This document shows positions 24,254-32,644 of a stretch of 64,000 bases of DNA, piece after piece. The translations under genes and the position numbers were made by a program. Each line of letters opens with the position of its first letter. Within the stretch, counting starts at the first letter, position 1. This stretch comes from Burkholderia sp. IMCC1007 (lineage in GTDB: Bacteria; Pseudomonadota; Gammaproteobacteria; Burkholderiales; Burkholderiaceae): positions 1 to 64,000 of the forward strand of contig NZ_JAPVQY010000044.1 in NCBI RefSeq assembly GCF_027257875.1. The letters are read 5' to 3'. The notes under the pieces are model-generated. The model had not been told where the DNA came from, ran no database searches, and worked only from the letters and a program-made list of their open reading frames with translations.

Positions 24254-24954
24254 GCGCGCTGCTCGATATTCGTGGGCTGCGCGCGTGGTACGGGATGCAG
24301 CCCGTGCTCGACGGTGTCGATCTCGCGCTCGCGCCCGGCGAAACGCTCGCGCTGCTCGGCCGCAACGGCTCCGGACGCTCGACGCTCGCGAAGGCCGTGA
24401 TGGGGCTTGTGCGGACGGCGGGCTCGGTGCGCATCGCCGGGGTCGAATGCGCTGGTGCGCGTACGTTCGAGATTGCGCGGCGCGGCGTCGCTTATGTGGC
24501 CGAAAGCCGCGACGTCTTTCCGCTGCTGAGCGTGCGCGACAACCTGCGGCTCGGCTTGCGCGGCACGAACGGCGCGGCCGGGCGCGCCGCGCTCGAACGG
24601 TTGCTCGCGCGGTTCCCGCTGCTGGCCGCGCGTGCGGACGTGAAGGCCGGCCGCCTGTCGGGCGGCGAACAGCAGGTGCTCGCGCTGGTGCGCGCGCTCG
24701 CCGGCCGGCCGCGCGTGCTGATCGTCGACGAACCGGCGGAAGGGCTCGCGCCGCTCGCCGTCCACGAGGTCGGCGCATGCCTCGCCGCGTTGCAGGCCGA
24801 CGGCGTCGCGATCCTGCTGATCGAGCAGCGGCTGCAGCTCGCGCCGCGGCTCGCGCGGCGCGTCGCCGTGATGGGGCGCGGACGGATCGTCTACGACGGC
24901 GCGCTCGACGGGCTCGGCAGCGACGTCGTCGGTGCGTGGTTGAGCGCCGGCTGA
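24250..24954 (+). CDS. LIV-type ABC transporter ATPase, LivF-like, with Arg in place of the Walker A Lys
   Basis: A 234-residue ATPase. The P-loop reads LLGRNGSGRST: the invariant Lys of GxxGxGK(S/T) is Arg (codon CGC). The rest is canonical: YVAESRDVFPLLSVRDNLRL, signature LSGGEQQ, Walker B VLIVDEPAEGL and switch IEQRLQLA. Lys-to-Arg changes at this place often reduce or abolish ATP hydrolysis in other ABC proteins, so this subunit may be a structural partner of the catalytic LivG-like ATPase. No periplasmic binding protein gene is found in the cluster. The start overlaps the LivG-like stop by ATGA. Confidence 0.9.
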   Translation: MSALLDIRGLRAWYGMQPVLDGVDLALAPGETLALLGRNGSGRSTLAKAVMGLVRTAGSVRIAGVECAGARTFEIARRGVAYVAESRDVFPLLSVRDNLRLGLRGTNGAAGRAALERLLARFPLLAARADVKAGRLSGGEQQVLALVRALAGRPRVLIVDEPAEGLAPLAVHEVGACLAALQADGVAILLIEQRLQLAPRLARRVAVMGRGRIVYDGALDGLGSDVVGAWLSAG

Positions 24955-24967
24955 GCGCTCATCGAGC

Positions 24968-25033
24968 GCCCACCGAATGCCCACCGAATGCCCACCGAAT
25001 GCCCACCGAATGCCCACCGAATGCCCACTTAGT
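24968..25033 (+). repeat. 11-bp minisatellite GCCCACCGAAT, five perfect copies plus one decayed
   Basis: Five identical head-to-tail 11-mers at 24968-25022, then a sixth unit GCCCACTTAGT at 25023-25033. It lies 13 bases past the LivF-like stop in the gap before the SDR gene. It is non-coding, and no hairpin is formed by the unit itself. Confidence 0.97.
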
Positions 25034-25213
25034 GCCGGCAGCGCGTCGCCCGCCGATTGTTCGGCAGATCCCGCCAGTCAATTCGTGTCGAGCCGCTTTA
25101 TCGCCGCGCGACGAACCGCCAAGATTGGCAGCATGGCCGGTTCGTCGCGAAGGCGGCAATCAGGCGGCAACCGGCGCCCATCCATCGAAGGTGTTCGACT
25201 GAGGAATGAGATC

Positions 25214-25960
25214 ATGAGCAAGCTGGCAAACAAGGTAGCGATCGTCACGGGTGCATCGAAGGGTATCGGCGCGGCGATCGCCCGCGCGCTGGCCGCCGAA
25301 GGCGCGTCGGTCGTCGTCAACTACGCGAGCAGCAAGGCCGGTGCCGATGCGGTCGTGAGCGCGATCGTCGAGGCGGGCGGCCGGGCCGTCGCGGTCGGCG
25401 GCGACGTGTCGAAGGCGGCGGACGCGCAGCGCATCGTCGACACCGCGATCGACACCTATGGCCGTCTCGACGTGCTGGTCAACAATTCCGGCGTGTACGA
25501 ATTCGCGCCGATCGACGCGATCACCGAAGAACACTATCGCCGGCAGTTCGACACGAACGTGTTCGGCGTGCTGCTGACGACGCAGGCCGCCGTCAAGCAT
25601 CTCGGCGAAGGGGCGAGCATCATCAACATCAGCTCGGTCGTGACGAGCATCACGCCGCCCGCGAGCGCCGTGTACAGCGGCACCAAGGGCGCCGTCGACG
25701 CGATCACCGGCGTGCTCGCGCTCGAACTCGGCCCGCGCAAGATTCGCGTGAACGCGATCAACCCGGGCATGATCGTGACCGAAGGCACGCACAGCGCGGG
25801 CATCATCGGTTCGGATCTCGACAAGCAGGTGCGCAGCGAGACGCCGCTCGGCCGCCTCGGCGAGCCGGACGACATCGCGTCGATCGCCGTGTTCCTCGCA
25901 TCCGACGATGCGCGCTGGCTGACCGGCGAGCGCGTCGTCGCGAGCGGCGGGCTGCGCTGA
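25214..25960 (+). CDS. SDR-family oxidoreductase
   Basis: A 248-residue classical short-chain dehydrogenase. The cofactor motif is TGASKGIGAAIARAL, then NNSG near residue 90. The catalytic Ser is in INISSVV and the YxxxK is in AVYSGTKGAVDA. The C-terminal LGEPDDIASIAVFLASDDAR is typical of FabG-like enzymes. The Ala-Glu-Gly-x-Ser-Val-Val-Val-Asn-Tyr-Ala-Ser strand end (VVVNYASSKAGAD) suggests NADP(H) preference. The ATG is preceded by GAGGAATGAG. Substrate unknown. It faces the UPF0303 gene, only 22 bases away. Confidence 0.92.
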   Translation: MSKLANKVAIVTGASKGIGAAIARALAAEGASVVVNYASSKAGADAVVSAIVEAGGRAVAVGGDVSKAADAQRIVDTAIDTYGRLDVLVNNSGVYEFAPIDAITEEHYRRQFDTNVFGVLLTTQAAVKHLGEGASIINISSVVTSITPPASAVYSGTKGAVDAITGVLALELGPRKIRVNAINPGMIVTEGTHSAGIIGSDLDKQVRSETPLGRLGEPDDIASIAVFLASDDARWLTGERVVASGGLR

Positions 25961-25982
25961 TCGGGTCAGTCGGCGTGTGCGC

Positions 25983-26477
25983 CTACGCGCTCATCGCCAG
26001 CGCATTCGCACCGACGTGCCACCGCAGGCATTCGACGACGAGCGCGTGATTGGCTTCCGAGCCGAGCCCCGCGATCGTCATCGCGCCGACGATTCCGCCA
26101 CCGGCGAGCCGCAACGGCACGCCGCCGCCGTCGAGCGCGTAGTCGTCGTCCGACAGGCCGTGCGACCGCAGCGACCAGCCGGCACGCCGAAAGCACGCGC
26201 CGACCGCGAGCGAACTCTGGCCGAACCGCAGCACCGTGTTCTGCCGGCGGCGGATCGCATCGCTGTCGTGCGCGCCGCTGCCGTCGAGCGCGCAGTAGAA
26301 CAGCGGTGCGTGCCCGCCGACGATACTGACCGCGATCGGCAGCCCGCGTCTCGACGCGAGGTTGACCGCGATTTCTCCGATTCGGCGCGCGACGGCTGCA
26401 TTGAAGTGCGGCAGCGCCGGGTCCGACGCATCGTCGTCGAAGGCGTGGGGTTCGAGGCGAAAGAGGGGCGTCACCAT
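25983..26477 (-). CDS. UPF0303 / heme-degrading-domain family protein
   Basis: A 164-residue protein resembling the UPF0303 (COG4702) family, related to GlcG/HbpS. PLFYCALDGSGAHDSDAIRR followed by RQNTVLRFGQSSLAVG corresponds to the family core around residues 58-95. LRLAGGGIVGAMTIAGLGSE is the conserved C-terminal block. Members are named for similarity to heme-binding HbpS-like proteins, and their biochemical role is poorly known. It is convergent with the SDR gene and upstream of nothing obviously linked. Confidence 0.8.
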   Translation of the reverse strand: MVTPLFRLEPHAFDDDASDPALPHFNAAVARRIGEIAVNLASRRGLPIAVSIVGGHAPLFYCALDGSGAHDSDAIRRRQNTVLRFGQSSLAVGACFRRAGWSLRSHGLSDDDYALDGGGVPLRLAGGGIVGAMTIAGLGSEANHALVVECLRWHVGANALAMSA

Positions 26478-26530
26478 GGCGGCTCCTAGCGTTGCCGGCT
26501 CTGTACGCGCGTGCCGGGCGTCGCATCGTC

Positions 26531-26551
26531 ACGGGCCGCGCGCGGGCCCGT
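26531..26551 (-). terminator. Hairpin after iolB
   Basis: Perfect 7-bp stem ACGGGCC (26531-26537) and GGCCCGT (26545-26551) with a 7-base loop, located 32-52 bases past the iolB stop in the direction of its transcription. There is no T run, so it could be a terminator or an mRNA 3'-end stabiliser. Confidence 0.45.
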
Positions 26552-26582
26552 CTTCCATTCAGTGCTTCGGCATTTCAGCGCT

Positions 26583-27401
26583 TCAGCGTGTCGGCGCCGC
26601 ATCGAGCATCCACTCGTGCGCGGGATCGTTCTTGAACGCCCACGCGCGGCTCGGGCCGGCCATCACGTTCAGGTAGTACAGGTTGTAGCCGTGAGGAGCT
26701 ACCACCGGGTGATAGCCGCGCGGCACCATCACGACGTCGTGGTTCTCGACCGCACACGCTTCGTCGAGGCTGCGGTCGTCGGTGTACACGCGCTGGAACG
26801 CGAAGCCCTGCGGCGGATCGATCCGGTGGTAATAGGTTTCCTCGAGCGAGGTTTCGTCGGGCGCCGCGTCGCGGTCGTGCTTGTGCGGCGGATAGCTGCT
26901 CGAATGGCTCGCGGGCGTCACCACTTCGACGACGAGCAGCCGGTCGGCCGCCGGGTTGTCGCCCATCAGGATGTCGCATACGTAGCGCGTGTTCGTGCCT
27001 TGCCCGCGTACCGCGCGGCGCATCCGCTCGCCGTCGAGGCGCTGCACGCGCTTGTCGCCGCTCACGTACGGCGCGCTGCACAGCGCGACTTCCGCATCGC
27101 GCGTCGCGACGAGCGTGACGGTCTTGCCGCCGGGCACGTACAGCGCGTCGGGCGACACCTCTTCGAATACGCTGTCGCGCTTGCCGAGCGCGTCGTAGGT
27201 CTCGCCGTCGACCTCGGCGCGCACCGTGCCCGTCAGTACGACCACACACAACTCGCGCGTGCCGGTCTCGACCGTTTCGGCGTCACCGGCCTTCAGGCGC
27301 AGCGCGCGAAAGCCGACATGCTTCCAGCCGGCCGACTCCGGCGTGACGTTGCAGATTTCGCGCTCGGGCGATGCCTTGACCAGCAGGGGAGATATCGTCA
27401 T
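26583..27401 (-). CDS. iolB: 5-deoxy-glucuronate isomerase
   Basis: A 272-residue cupin enzyme that converts 5-deoxy-D-glucuronate to 5-dehydro-2-deoxy-D-gluconate. ESAGWKHVGFRALRLKAGD lies at the N-terminus. The metal-binding cupin residues are in SSYPPHKHDRDAAPDETSLE and the following EETYYHRIDPPQGF. The C-terminal NHDVVMVPRGYHPVVAPHGY is characteristic of IolB. The ATG at 27401 gives MTISPLLVKAS and has GAGGAA 9-14 bases upstream; an alternative further upstream adds only 13 unconserved residues. It is the last gene of the leftward iolCDEB operon. Confidence 0.95.
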   Translation of the reverse strand: MTISPLLVKASPEREICNVTPESAGWKHVGFRALRLKAGDAETVETGTRELCVVVLTGTVRAEVDGETYDALGKRDSVFEEVSPDALYVPGGKTVTLVATRDAEVALCSAPYVSGDKRVQRLDGERMRRAVRGQGTNTRYVCDILMGDNPAADRLLVVEVVTPASHSSSYPPHKHDRDAAPDETSLEETYYHRIDPPQGFAFQRVYTDDRSLDEACAVENHDVVMVPRGYHPVVAPHGYNLYYLNVMAGPSRAWAFKNDPAHEWMLDAAPTR

Positions 27402-27436
27402 GGAATGAGGTTCCTCGATGAGATGACGGCGCTCGA

Positions 27437-27460
27437 GCACTCAAGCACTCAAGCACTCAA
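27437..27460. repeat. Three copies of GCACTCAA at the iolE stop
   Basis: Three tandem 8-mers spanning the iolE stop codon and the first bases of the iolE-iolB gap. On the minus strand each unit reads TTGAGTGC, so the stop TGA occurs repeatedly in the array. A change in copy number would hardly alter the protein end. Confidence 0.8.
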
Positions 27461-28378
27461 CCGGTCGACGATCGCGCGCAGCGCGTCGTAACCCTTCTTC
27501 GCATACTGATAGCTCGGCGCGACGGCCGGATCCTGCTCGGCCTCGACGACGAGCCAGCCTTCGTAGCCGGCGTCCTTCAGCGTGCGCAGCGTCGCTTCGT
27601 AATCGAGCGCGCCGTCGCCCGGCACCGTGAACGTGCCGTTGATCACGCCGTTCAGGAAGCTCCAGCCGCCGTTGCGCGCCTGCGTGACGACCTGCGGACG
27701 CACGTCCTTGCAGTGCACGTGCACGACGCGCGCCACGTGCTTCTTCAGCAGCGCGACGGGATCGGCCGCGCCGCCGAAATACGCGTGGCCGGTGTCGAAC
27801 AGCAGGAACACCTTCGAGGGATCGGTCAGCGCCATCAGCCGGTCGACGTCGTCCGGCGATTCGACGTACGCGCCCATGTGGTGATGGTAGGCGAGCTTGA
27901 TGCCGTACGTGTCGAGCAGATGCGCGCCGAACGCGTTCAGGCGTGCCGCGTAGCGCCGCCAGGCGTCGTCGTCGACGAAGCGCGGCCGCTTCGCGACCGG
28001 CGTGTCGATGCTGCCCTGGATCGTGCCCGCGCATTCGCCGTACACGACCACCTTCACGTCGTTGTATTGCAGCTTCGTCAGGTGCGCGCGGCAGCGTTCG
28101 ATCTCGGCGGCGAGCGCATCGTCGTCGCTCATCCCCGGTTCGACTTCCGCCAGGAATCCCGAATACCAGCCCGACACGCACACGAGCCCGAATTCCGCGA
28201 GCTTCGCCTTCAGCTCGGGGCCCGTCTTCGGAAACTTGTTGCCGAGCTCGAAGCCCGCATAGCCGATTTCGGCGCCTTCCTTCAGCGCCGTCTCGAGCGG
28301 CGTCTCGCCGCCGAGCGACGGCAGGTCGTCGTTCATCCACGACAGGGGATTGATACCGATGCGAACGTTCCAGCTCAT
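27449..28378 (-). CDS. iolE: Inosose dehydratase (2-keto-myo-inositol dehydratase)
   Basis: A 309-residue TIM-barrel enzyme that dehydrates 2-keto-myo-inositol to 3D-(3,5/4)-trihydroxycyclohexane-1,2-dione. RIGINPLSWMNDDLPSLGGE is the IolE N-terminal signature. GIKLAYHHHMGAYVES and LLFDTGHAYFGGAADP carry the metal-binding His, Glu and Asp of the AP-endonuclease-like fold, and VVHVHCKDVRPQV follows. Length matches B. subtilis IolE (297). It lies 61 bases after iolD and 47 before iolB. Confidence 0.96.
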   Translation of the reverse strand: MSWNVRIGINPLSWMNDDLPSLGGETPLETALKEGAEIGYAGFELGNKFPKTGPELKAKLAEFGLVCVSGWYSGFLAEVEPGMSDDDALAAEIERCRAHLTKLQYNDVKVVVYGECAGTIQGSIDTPVAKRPRFVDDDAWRRYAARLNAFGAHLLDTYGIKLAYHHHMGAYVESPDDVDRLMALTDPSKVFLLFDTGHAYFGGAADPVALLKKHVARVVHVHCKDVRPQVVTQARNGGWSFLNGVINGTFTVPGDGALDYEATLRTLKDAGYEGWLVVEAEQDPAVAPSYQYAKKGYDALRAIVDRLSA

Positions 28379-28439
28379 GACGTGCGTCCTTGGTTCGAAT
28401 GTTGTTTTACCGGTGCGGCAGAGGGACAGCGCCCGCGCA

Positions 28440-30323
28440 TCAGCGCCGCTGCCGGGTTTTTTCGTCGAGATACGTCCGGTGCGCGCGTTCGACGTCCGCG
28501 CGTTCAGATACCTGCGGCACCGCGACTTCCCACCATGCGCCGCCGTCCTCCGTCGTGCGCTCGTGCGTCGTGTCGATCACGAGCACCTGGCTCGTGTTCG
28601 CCGCACGCGCGCGTTTCATCTCGCTGCGTAGCTCGCCGACGTCGCGCACATGCACGGCTTCGGCGCCCATCGCGCGCGCATGCATCGCGAAGTCGATCGT
28701 CGAGCGTTCGCCGCCTTCGGGCACGCAGTCGTCGAGCATGTTGTTGAAGCTCGCGCCGCCGCAATTGAGTTGCAGCCGCTCGATGCAGCCGTAGCCGCGG
28801 TTGTCGAGGATCACGACGATGATCTTGCGGCCGAGCATCACGGAGGTCGCGAGTTCGGCGTTGAGCATCATGTACGAGCCGTCGCCGACGATCACGATCA
28901 CTTCGCGCTCGGGCCGCGCGAGCTTCGCGCCGAGGCCGCCCGCGACTTCGTAGCCCATGCACGAGTACGCATAGTCCATGTGATAGTTGCCCGGCACGCC
29001 GCTGCGCCACAGCTTGTGCAGCTCCGCCGGCAGCGTGCCGGCCGCGCACACGACGAGATCGTCGCGCGCGCTGTCGCGCCCCGCGTCGGCCGCGGAGTCG
29101 CGCACCGCGCCGATCACTTCCGCGTCGTACGGCAGCGTGTTCTTCGGAATCCGTGTGGTCAGATCCGTCACGCGTGCATGCCACGCGGCGGCCTGATCGC
29201 GGTTCGCGGCCGTCCAAGCCGGGTCCGCATGCCAGCCGGAGAGCGCGGCCGACAACTGGCCGAGGCCCGTGCGCGCATCGGCGATCAATTGCCTGCCGCG
29301 CTTCTTGCCCGCGTCGAACGGCTGCACGTTCAGGCTCAGCAGCGTCGCGTCGCGATAGAGCGCATGCGAGCCGGTCGTGAAATCCTGCAGCCGCGTGCCG
29401 ACCGCGAACACGACGTCGGCTTGCGCGGCCGCGCGGTTCGCGGCGGGCGAACCCGTCACGCCGATCGACCCGAGGTTCAGCGGGTGGTCCCACGCGAGGC
29501 TGCCCTTGCCGGCCTGCGATTCGGCGACCGGCACGCCGTGCATGTCGGCGAATGCGCGCAGCGCGTCCCATGCCTGGCTGTACAGCACGCCGCCGCCCGC
29601 GACGATCAGCGGCTTCTTCGCGGCCTTCAGCACGTCGAGCGCATCGGCGAGCTCGAGCGCGTCGGCCGGCGGCCGGCGCATCCGGATCACCGGCGGCGCG
29701 AAGAAATCCTCGGGCCAGTCGTACGCGAAGGTCTGCACGTCCTGCGGCAGCGCGAGGCACACGGGCCCGCACTGCGCGGGATCGGTCATCACCTGGATCG
29801 CGCGCGGCAGCGCGACGAGCAACTGCTCGGGCGACGTGATCCGGTCGAAATAGCGCGTCACGGGCCGGAAGCAGTCGTTCGCGCTGACGTCGCCCTGTTC
29901 GAAATCCTCGACCTGCTGCAGCACCGGGTCGGGCAGCCGCGACACGAACACGTCGCCGGGCAGCAGCAGCAGCGGCAGCCGGCCGACGTGCGCGAGCGCG
30001 GCGGAGGTCAGCATGTTGGTCGCGCCGGGGCCGATGCTCGACGTCGCGGCCATCATCCGCTGGCGGAAGTTGGCCTTCGCGAACGCGACGGCCGCGTTCG
30101 CCATCCCTTGCTCGTTGTGCGCACGGAACGTCGGCAGCCGGTCCTTCTCGGCGTGCAGCGCCTCGCCGAGCCCGGCCACGTTGCCGTGGCCGAAGATCGC
30201 GAACACGCCGCCGCAGTACGGCAGGATTTCGGTGCGGCCGTCCGGCTGGACGACTTCGGCGCGCAGGGCGGCCAGGTAGCGCACGAGCGCCTGGCTGACG
30301 GTCAGTCTCACGGTGGTGGTCAT
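28440..30323 (-). CDS. iolD: 3D-(3,5/4)-trihydroxycyclohexane-1,2-dione hydrolase (thiamine-diphosphate enzyme)
   Basis: A 627-residue ThDP enzyme that opens the inositol-derived ring to 5-deoxy-glucuronate. The N-terminal pyrimidine-binding domain holds the catalytic Glu in FRAHNEQGMANAAVAFAKAN, followed by SSIGPGATNMLTSAALAH. The C-terminal cofactor domain has the GDG motif with its Asn (VGDGSYMMLNAELATSVMLG and NRGYGCIERLQ). IADARTGLGQLSAAL matches the central domain of IolD. Length is normal for the family (about 620-640). It sits between iolC and iolE in the operon. Confidence 0.96.
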   Translation of the reverse strand: MTTTVRLTVSQALVRYLAALRAEVVQPDGRTEILPYCGGVFAIFGHGNVAGLGEALHAEKDRLPTFRAHNEQGMANAAVAFAKANFRQRMMAATSSIGPGATNMLTSAALAHVGRLPLLLLPGDVFVSRLPDPVLQQVEDFEQGDVSANDCFRPVTRYFDRITSPEQLLVALPRAIQVMTDPAQCGPVCLALPQDVQTFAYDWPEDFFAPPVIRMRRPPADALELADALDVLKAAKKPLIVAGGGVLYSQAWDALRAFADMHGVPVAESQAGKGSLAWDHPLNLGSIGVTGSPAANRAAAQADVVFAVGTRLQDFTTGSHALYRDATLLSLNVQPFDAGKKRGRQLIADARTGLGQLSAALSGWHADPAWTAANRDQAAAWHARVTDLTTRIPKNTLPYDAEVIGAVRDSAADAGRDSARDDLVVCAAGTLPAELHKLWRSGVPGNYHMDYAYSCMGYEVAGGLGAKLARPEREVIVIVGDGSYMMLNAELATSVMLGRKIIVVILDNRGYGCIERLQLNCGGASFNNMLDDCVPEGGERSTIDFAMHARAMGAEAVHVRDVGELRSEMKRARAANTSQVLVIDTTHERTTEDGGAWWEVAVPQVSERADVERAHRTYLDEKTRQRR

Positions 30324-30369
30324 CGTCTGTCGATAGAAAGAAGTCGGGTGGTCGTCACGAACACGGGCA

Positions 30370-32352
30370 TCAGGCCGCGGCGGCGCGCGTGGTGGCCCGG
30401 CGGCCGAGCCACGCGTCGACCAGCTGCGCGAAATTGCCGGCCACTTCGTCGATCAGCGCCTGGTCGTCGATCCGGCCGGCGAGCCAGTTCAGCGACGCAT
30501 CGGCCCACAGCGTGCGCCCGACCATGAAGCCCTTGACGATCGGGTTGGCCGCCGAGCGGAAGCTGTCGACGAGGTATTGCAGCGGCTGGTTGAGCCCGAG
30601 GATCACCGCGCCGCGGCAGTGCGGATCGCGCTCGGCCACGAGCGTTTCGAGCCGTGCCCAGCCGTCGGCGCTCATCGGCGCGAGCTTCCACCATTCGGGC
30701 TTCACGCCGAGGTTGTAGAAGCGCGCGACCGTGCGCAGCACCGCGTCGTCCTCGGTGCCGGCCGGCGTGACCGCGCGCGGCGGAATGATTTCCAGCAGCA
30801 ACTCGTTGCCGCTCTCGCGTGTTGCTTCCCACAGCTCCAGCACGCGCTGCTCCTGCGCGACGCGCAGGTCGACGTCGTCGTCTGGGTGGTAGTGGACGAG
30901 GCACTTCACGACCTGCTCGGTCGGCCAGTGCGTGAGCGCCGAGCCGACCGAGCGCGTGTCGTCGAAACACAGCGGCCGCGAGCCGGGCAGCTCGACCGGC
31001 CGGCCGACCCACCAGCCGCGCCCGGTCGCCGACGCGAGCGCGTCGCTGCCGTACGCGCCGCCGTCGATCAGCACGCCGACGTGCCCTTCGATCCGGCGCT
31101 CGCGCTCGACCTGCTCGGCCGCGCGCACGAGCAGGCGCTTGAGCGTCTTGATCCGCGCTTCGTCCGCGCCGGCCTGCACCGCGAGCTCGTAGAACTGGCT
31201 GCGATGGTCGAACGCCATCACGCACAGGTCGTCCCATTCGCGGCGCGGCACCGTCACGCGATGCAGATGCGCGAGCGTGCGATCGGCGTCCACCTGCGGA
31301 TTGCGGCTGCCGCCGAACCAGTGGGCAAGCTCGTCCGGCGTCGGCATCGCGGCCGAGCATGCGTGACGCGACACGACGATCGCGCCGCACGCATTCGCGA
31401 TGCGCGTCGCTTCCGCCCAGTCGCGCCCGCGCAGCAGCCCGGACAGCAGGCCCGACAGGAACGCGTCGCCCGCGCCGAGCACGTTCAGCACTTCGACGCG
31501 CTCGCCGTGGAAGGTCGGCGCATCGTCGATGCGCGCCGGGATGTCGCCGTCGATCACGCAGCAGCCGAGCGCGCCGCGCTTGACCACCAGCACCGCGCTG
31601 CTCGCGCCGCGCACCGCGTGCAGCGATGCGATCAGATCGTGCGGCACGCCGCCCGCGATCAGGAATTCCTCTTCGGTGCCGACCAGCAGGTCGAATTCGC
31701 CGAGCACCTGCTGCAACTGCCGCGTGACCTGCGCATCCGGCACATAGCGGTTCTCGCCGGCGCCGCGCGCGGTCAGCCCCCACAGCACGGGCCGGTAGTC
31801 GATGTCGAGGATCCGCACGACGCCGTGGCGGCGCGCATACGCGAGTGCCGTCAGCGACGCTTCGCGCGTGGCGGGCGTCGACAGATGGGTGCCGGTGATC
31901 GCGAGCGCGCGGCAGCCGGCGATGAAGTCCTCGCGGATCTCGTCGGCACGCACGGCCATGTCCGCGCAGTTCTCGCGCACGAACAGCAGCGGGAACGTAT
32001 CGCGGTCCTTCAGCCCGAGCAGCACCAGCGCGGTCAGGCGTTCCGGGTCGGTCTGCAGCTGGCTCGTGTCGCAGCCTTCGCGCTCGAGCGTCTCGCGCAC
32101 GAAGCGGCCCATCTGCTCGTCGCCGACGCGCGAAATCATCGCGGTCTTCAGCCCGAGCCGGGCGACGCCGAACGCGACGTTGCCCGACGAGCCGCCGAGA
32201 TACATCTGGAAGCTGCGCGCGTCCTCCAGGCGGCTGCCGTACTGCTGCGCGTAGAGATCCACGGCGACGCGGCCGAGGCAGGCGAGATCGATGGGGCGGT
32301 CAGGCGGAAAGTTCAACGGGCTCATATCACGTATCACGCTCGCGGCCGGCAT
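30370..32352 (-). CDS. iolC: Fused 5-dehydro-2-deoxygluconokinase and DUF2090 aldolase-type domain
   Basis: A 660-residue fusion. Residues about 20-340 are a PfkB sugar kinase: substrate motif YLGGSSGNVAFGVARLGL, anion hole and catalytic Asp in VLGAGDAFLSGLLSGLL (GAGD 293-296). Residues about 345-650 are DUF2090, a class I aldolase-like barrel (LCVMAFDHRSQFYEL, GVLIDGGAYGSDAL, GFMVGRTLWADASLNWLAGR). The kinase phosphorylates 5-dehydro-2-deoxygluconate. The second domain is thought to cleave the product to malonate semialdehyde and dihydroxyacetone phosphate, replacing a separate IolJ. The first gene of the operon. The start could be 27 bases further in (ATG at 32325); the longer form has a better CAGGG spacing. 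Confidence 0.94.
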   Translation of the reverse strand: MPAASVIRDMSPLNFPPDRPIDLACLGRVAVDLYAQQYGSRLEDARSFQMYLGGSSGNVAFGVARLGLKTAMISRVGDEQMGRFVRETLEREGCDTSQLQTDPERLTALVLLGLKDRDTFPLLFVRENCADMAVRADEIREDFIAGCRALAITGTHLSTPATREASLTALAYARRHGVVRILDIDYRPVLWGLTARGAGENRYVPDAQVTRQLQQVLGEFDLLVGTEEEFLIAGGVPHDLIASLHAVRGASSAVLVVKRGALGCCVIDGDIPARIDDAPTFHGERVEVLNVLGAGDAFLSGLLSGLLRGRDWAEATRIANACGAIVVSRHACSAAMPTPDELAHWFGGSRNPQVDADRTLAHLHRVTVPRREWDDLCVMAFDHRSQFYELAVQAGADEARIKTLKRLLVRAAEQVERERRIEGHVGVLIDGGAYGSDALASATGRGWWVGRPVELPGSRPLCFDDTRSVGSALTHWPTEQVVKCLVHYHPDDDVDLRVAQEQRVLELWEATRESGNELLLEIIPPRAVTPAGTEDDAVLRTVARFYNLGVKPEWWKLAPMSADGWARLETLVAERDPHCRGAVILGLNQPLQYLVDSFRSAANPIVKGFMVGRTLWADASLNWLAGRIDDQALIDEVAGNFAQLVDAWLGRRATTRAAAA

Positions 32353-32472
32353 GGCGACCCTGCCGGCAGATTAGAGGACCGATCCGGCGACGGTGCTGCG
32401 TCACCTGCGCGGCGTGGCGCGGGAGCGCCTGCCGCAACGAGTCGGGCTACGGAACGGAGTCTAGACTTTTTG

Positions 32473-32486
32473 GAAATCCAGTTCCC
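32473..32486. promoter_or_regulatory. Exact GGAA-N6-TTCC site, probable IolR operator 1
   Basis: GGAA ATCCAG TTCC matches the palindrome GGAA-N6-TTCC that I recall as the IolR-binding motif from Sinorhizobium. It lies in the 286-base gap between the divergent iolC and ABC-importer genes, where an operator controlling both would be expected. Confidence 0.6.
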
Positions 32487-32502
32487 TAGGTGAAATCACG
32501 TA

Positions 32503-32516
32503 GAAATAAATTTCCA
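32503..32516. promoter_or_regulatory. Near-match AGAA-N6-TTCC site, probable IolR operator 2
   Basis: AGAA ATAAAT TTCC differs from the motif in one base and lies 30 bases (about three helical turns) from operator 1. The surrounding TTGGAAAT (32471-32478) and ATTTCCAA (32511-32518) are themselves an 8-bp inverted repeat joining the two sites. Confidence 0.5.
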
Positions 32517-32644
32517 AATTGTCGAGGAAGTGATCTACAGTTTCATCCGGATGCTTCAGTCCCGATCGGACCAGATCGGACTGGGCGCCGGCGGCGCGCA
32601 ACGCGCCGTGTTCCGCCCCCCGGAGATGAGGAGACAGAGTGATC

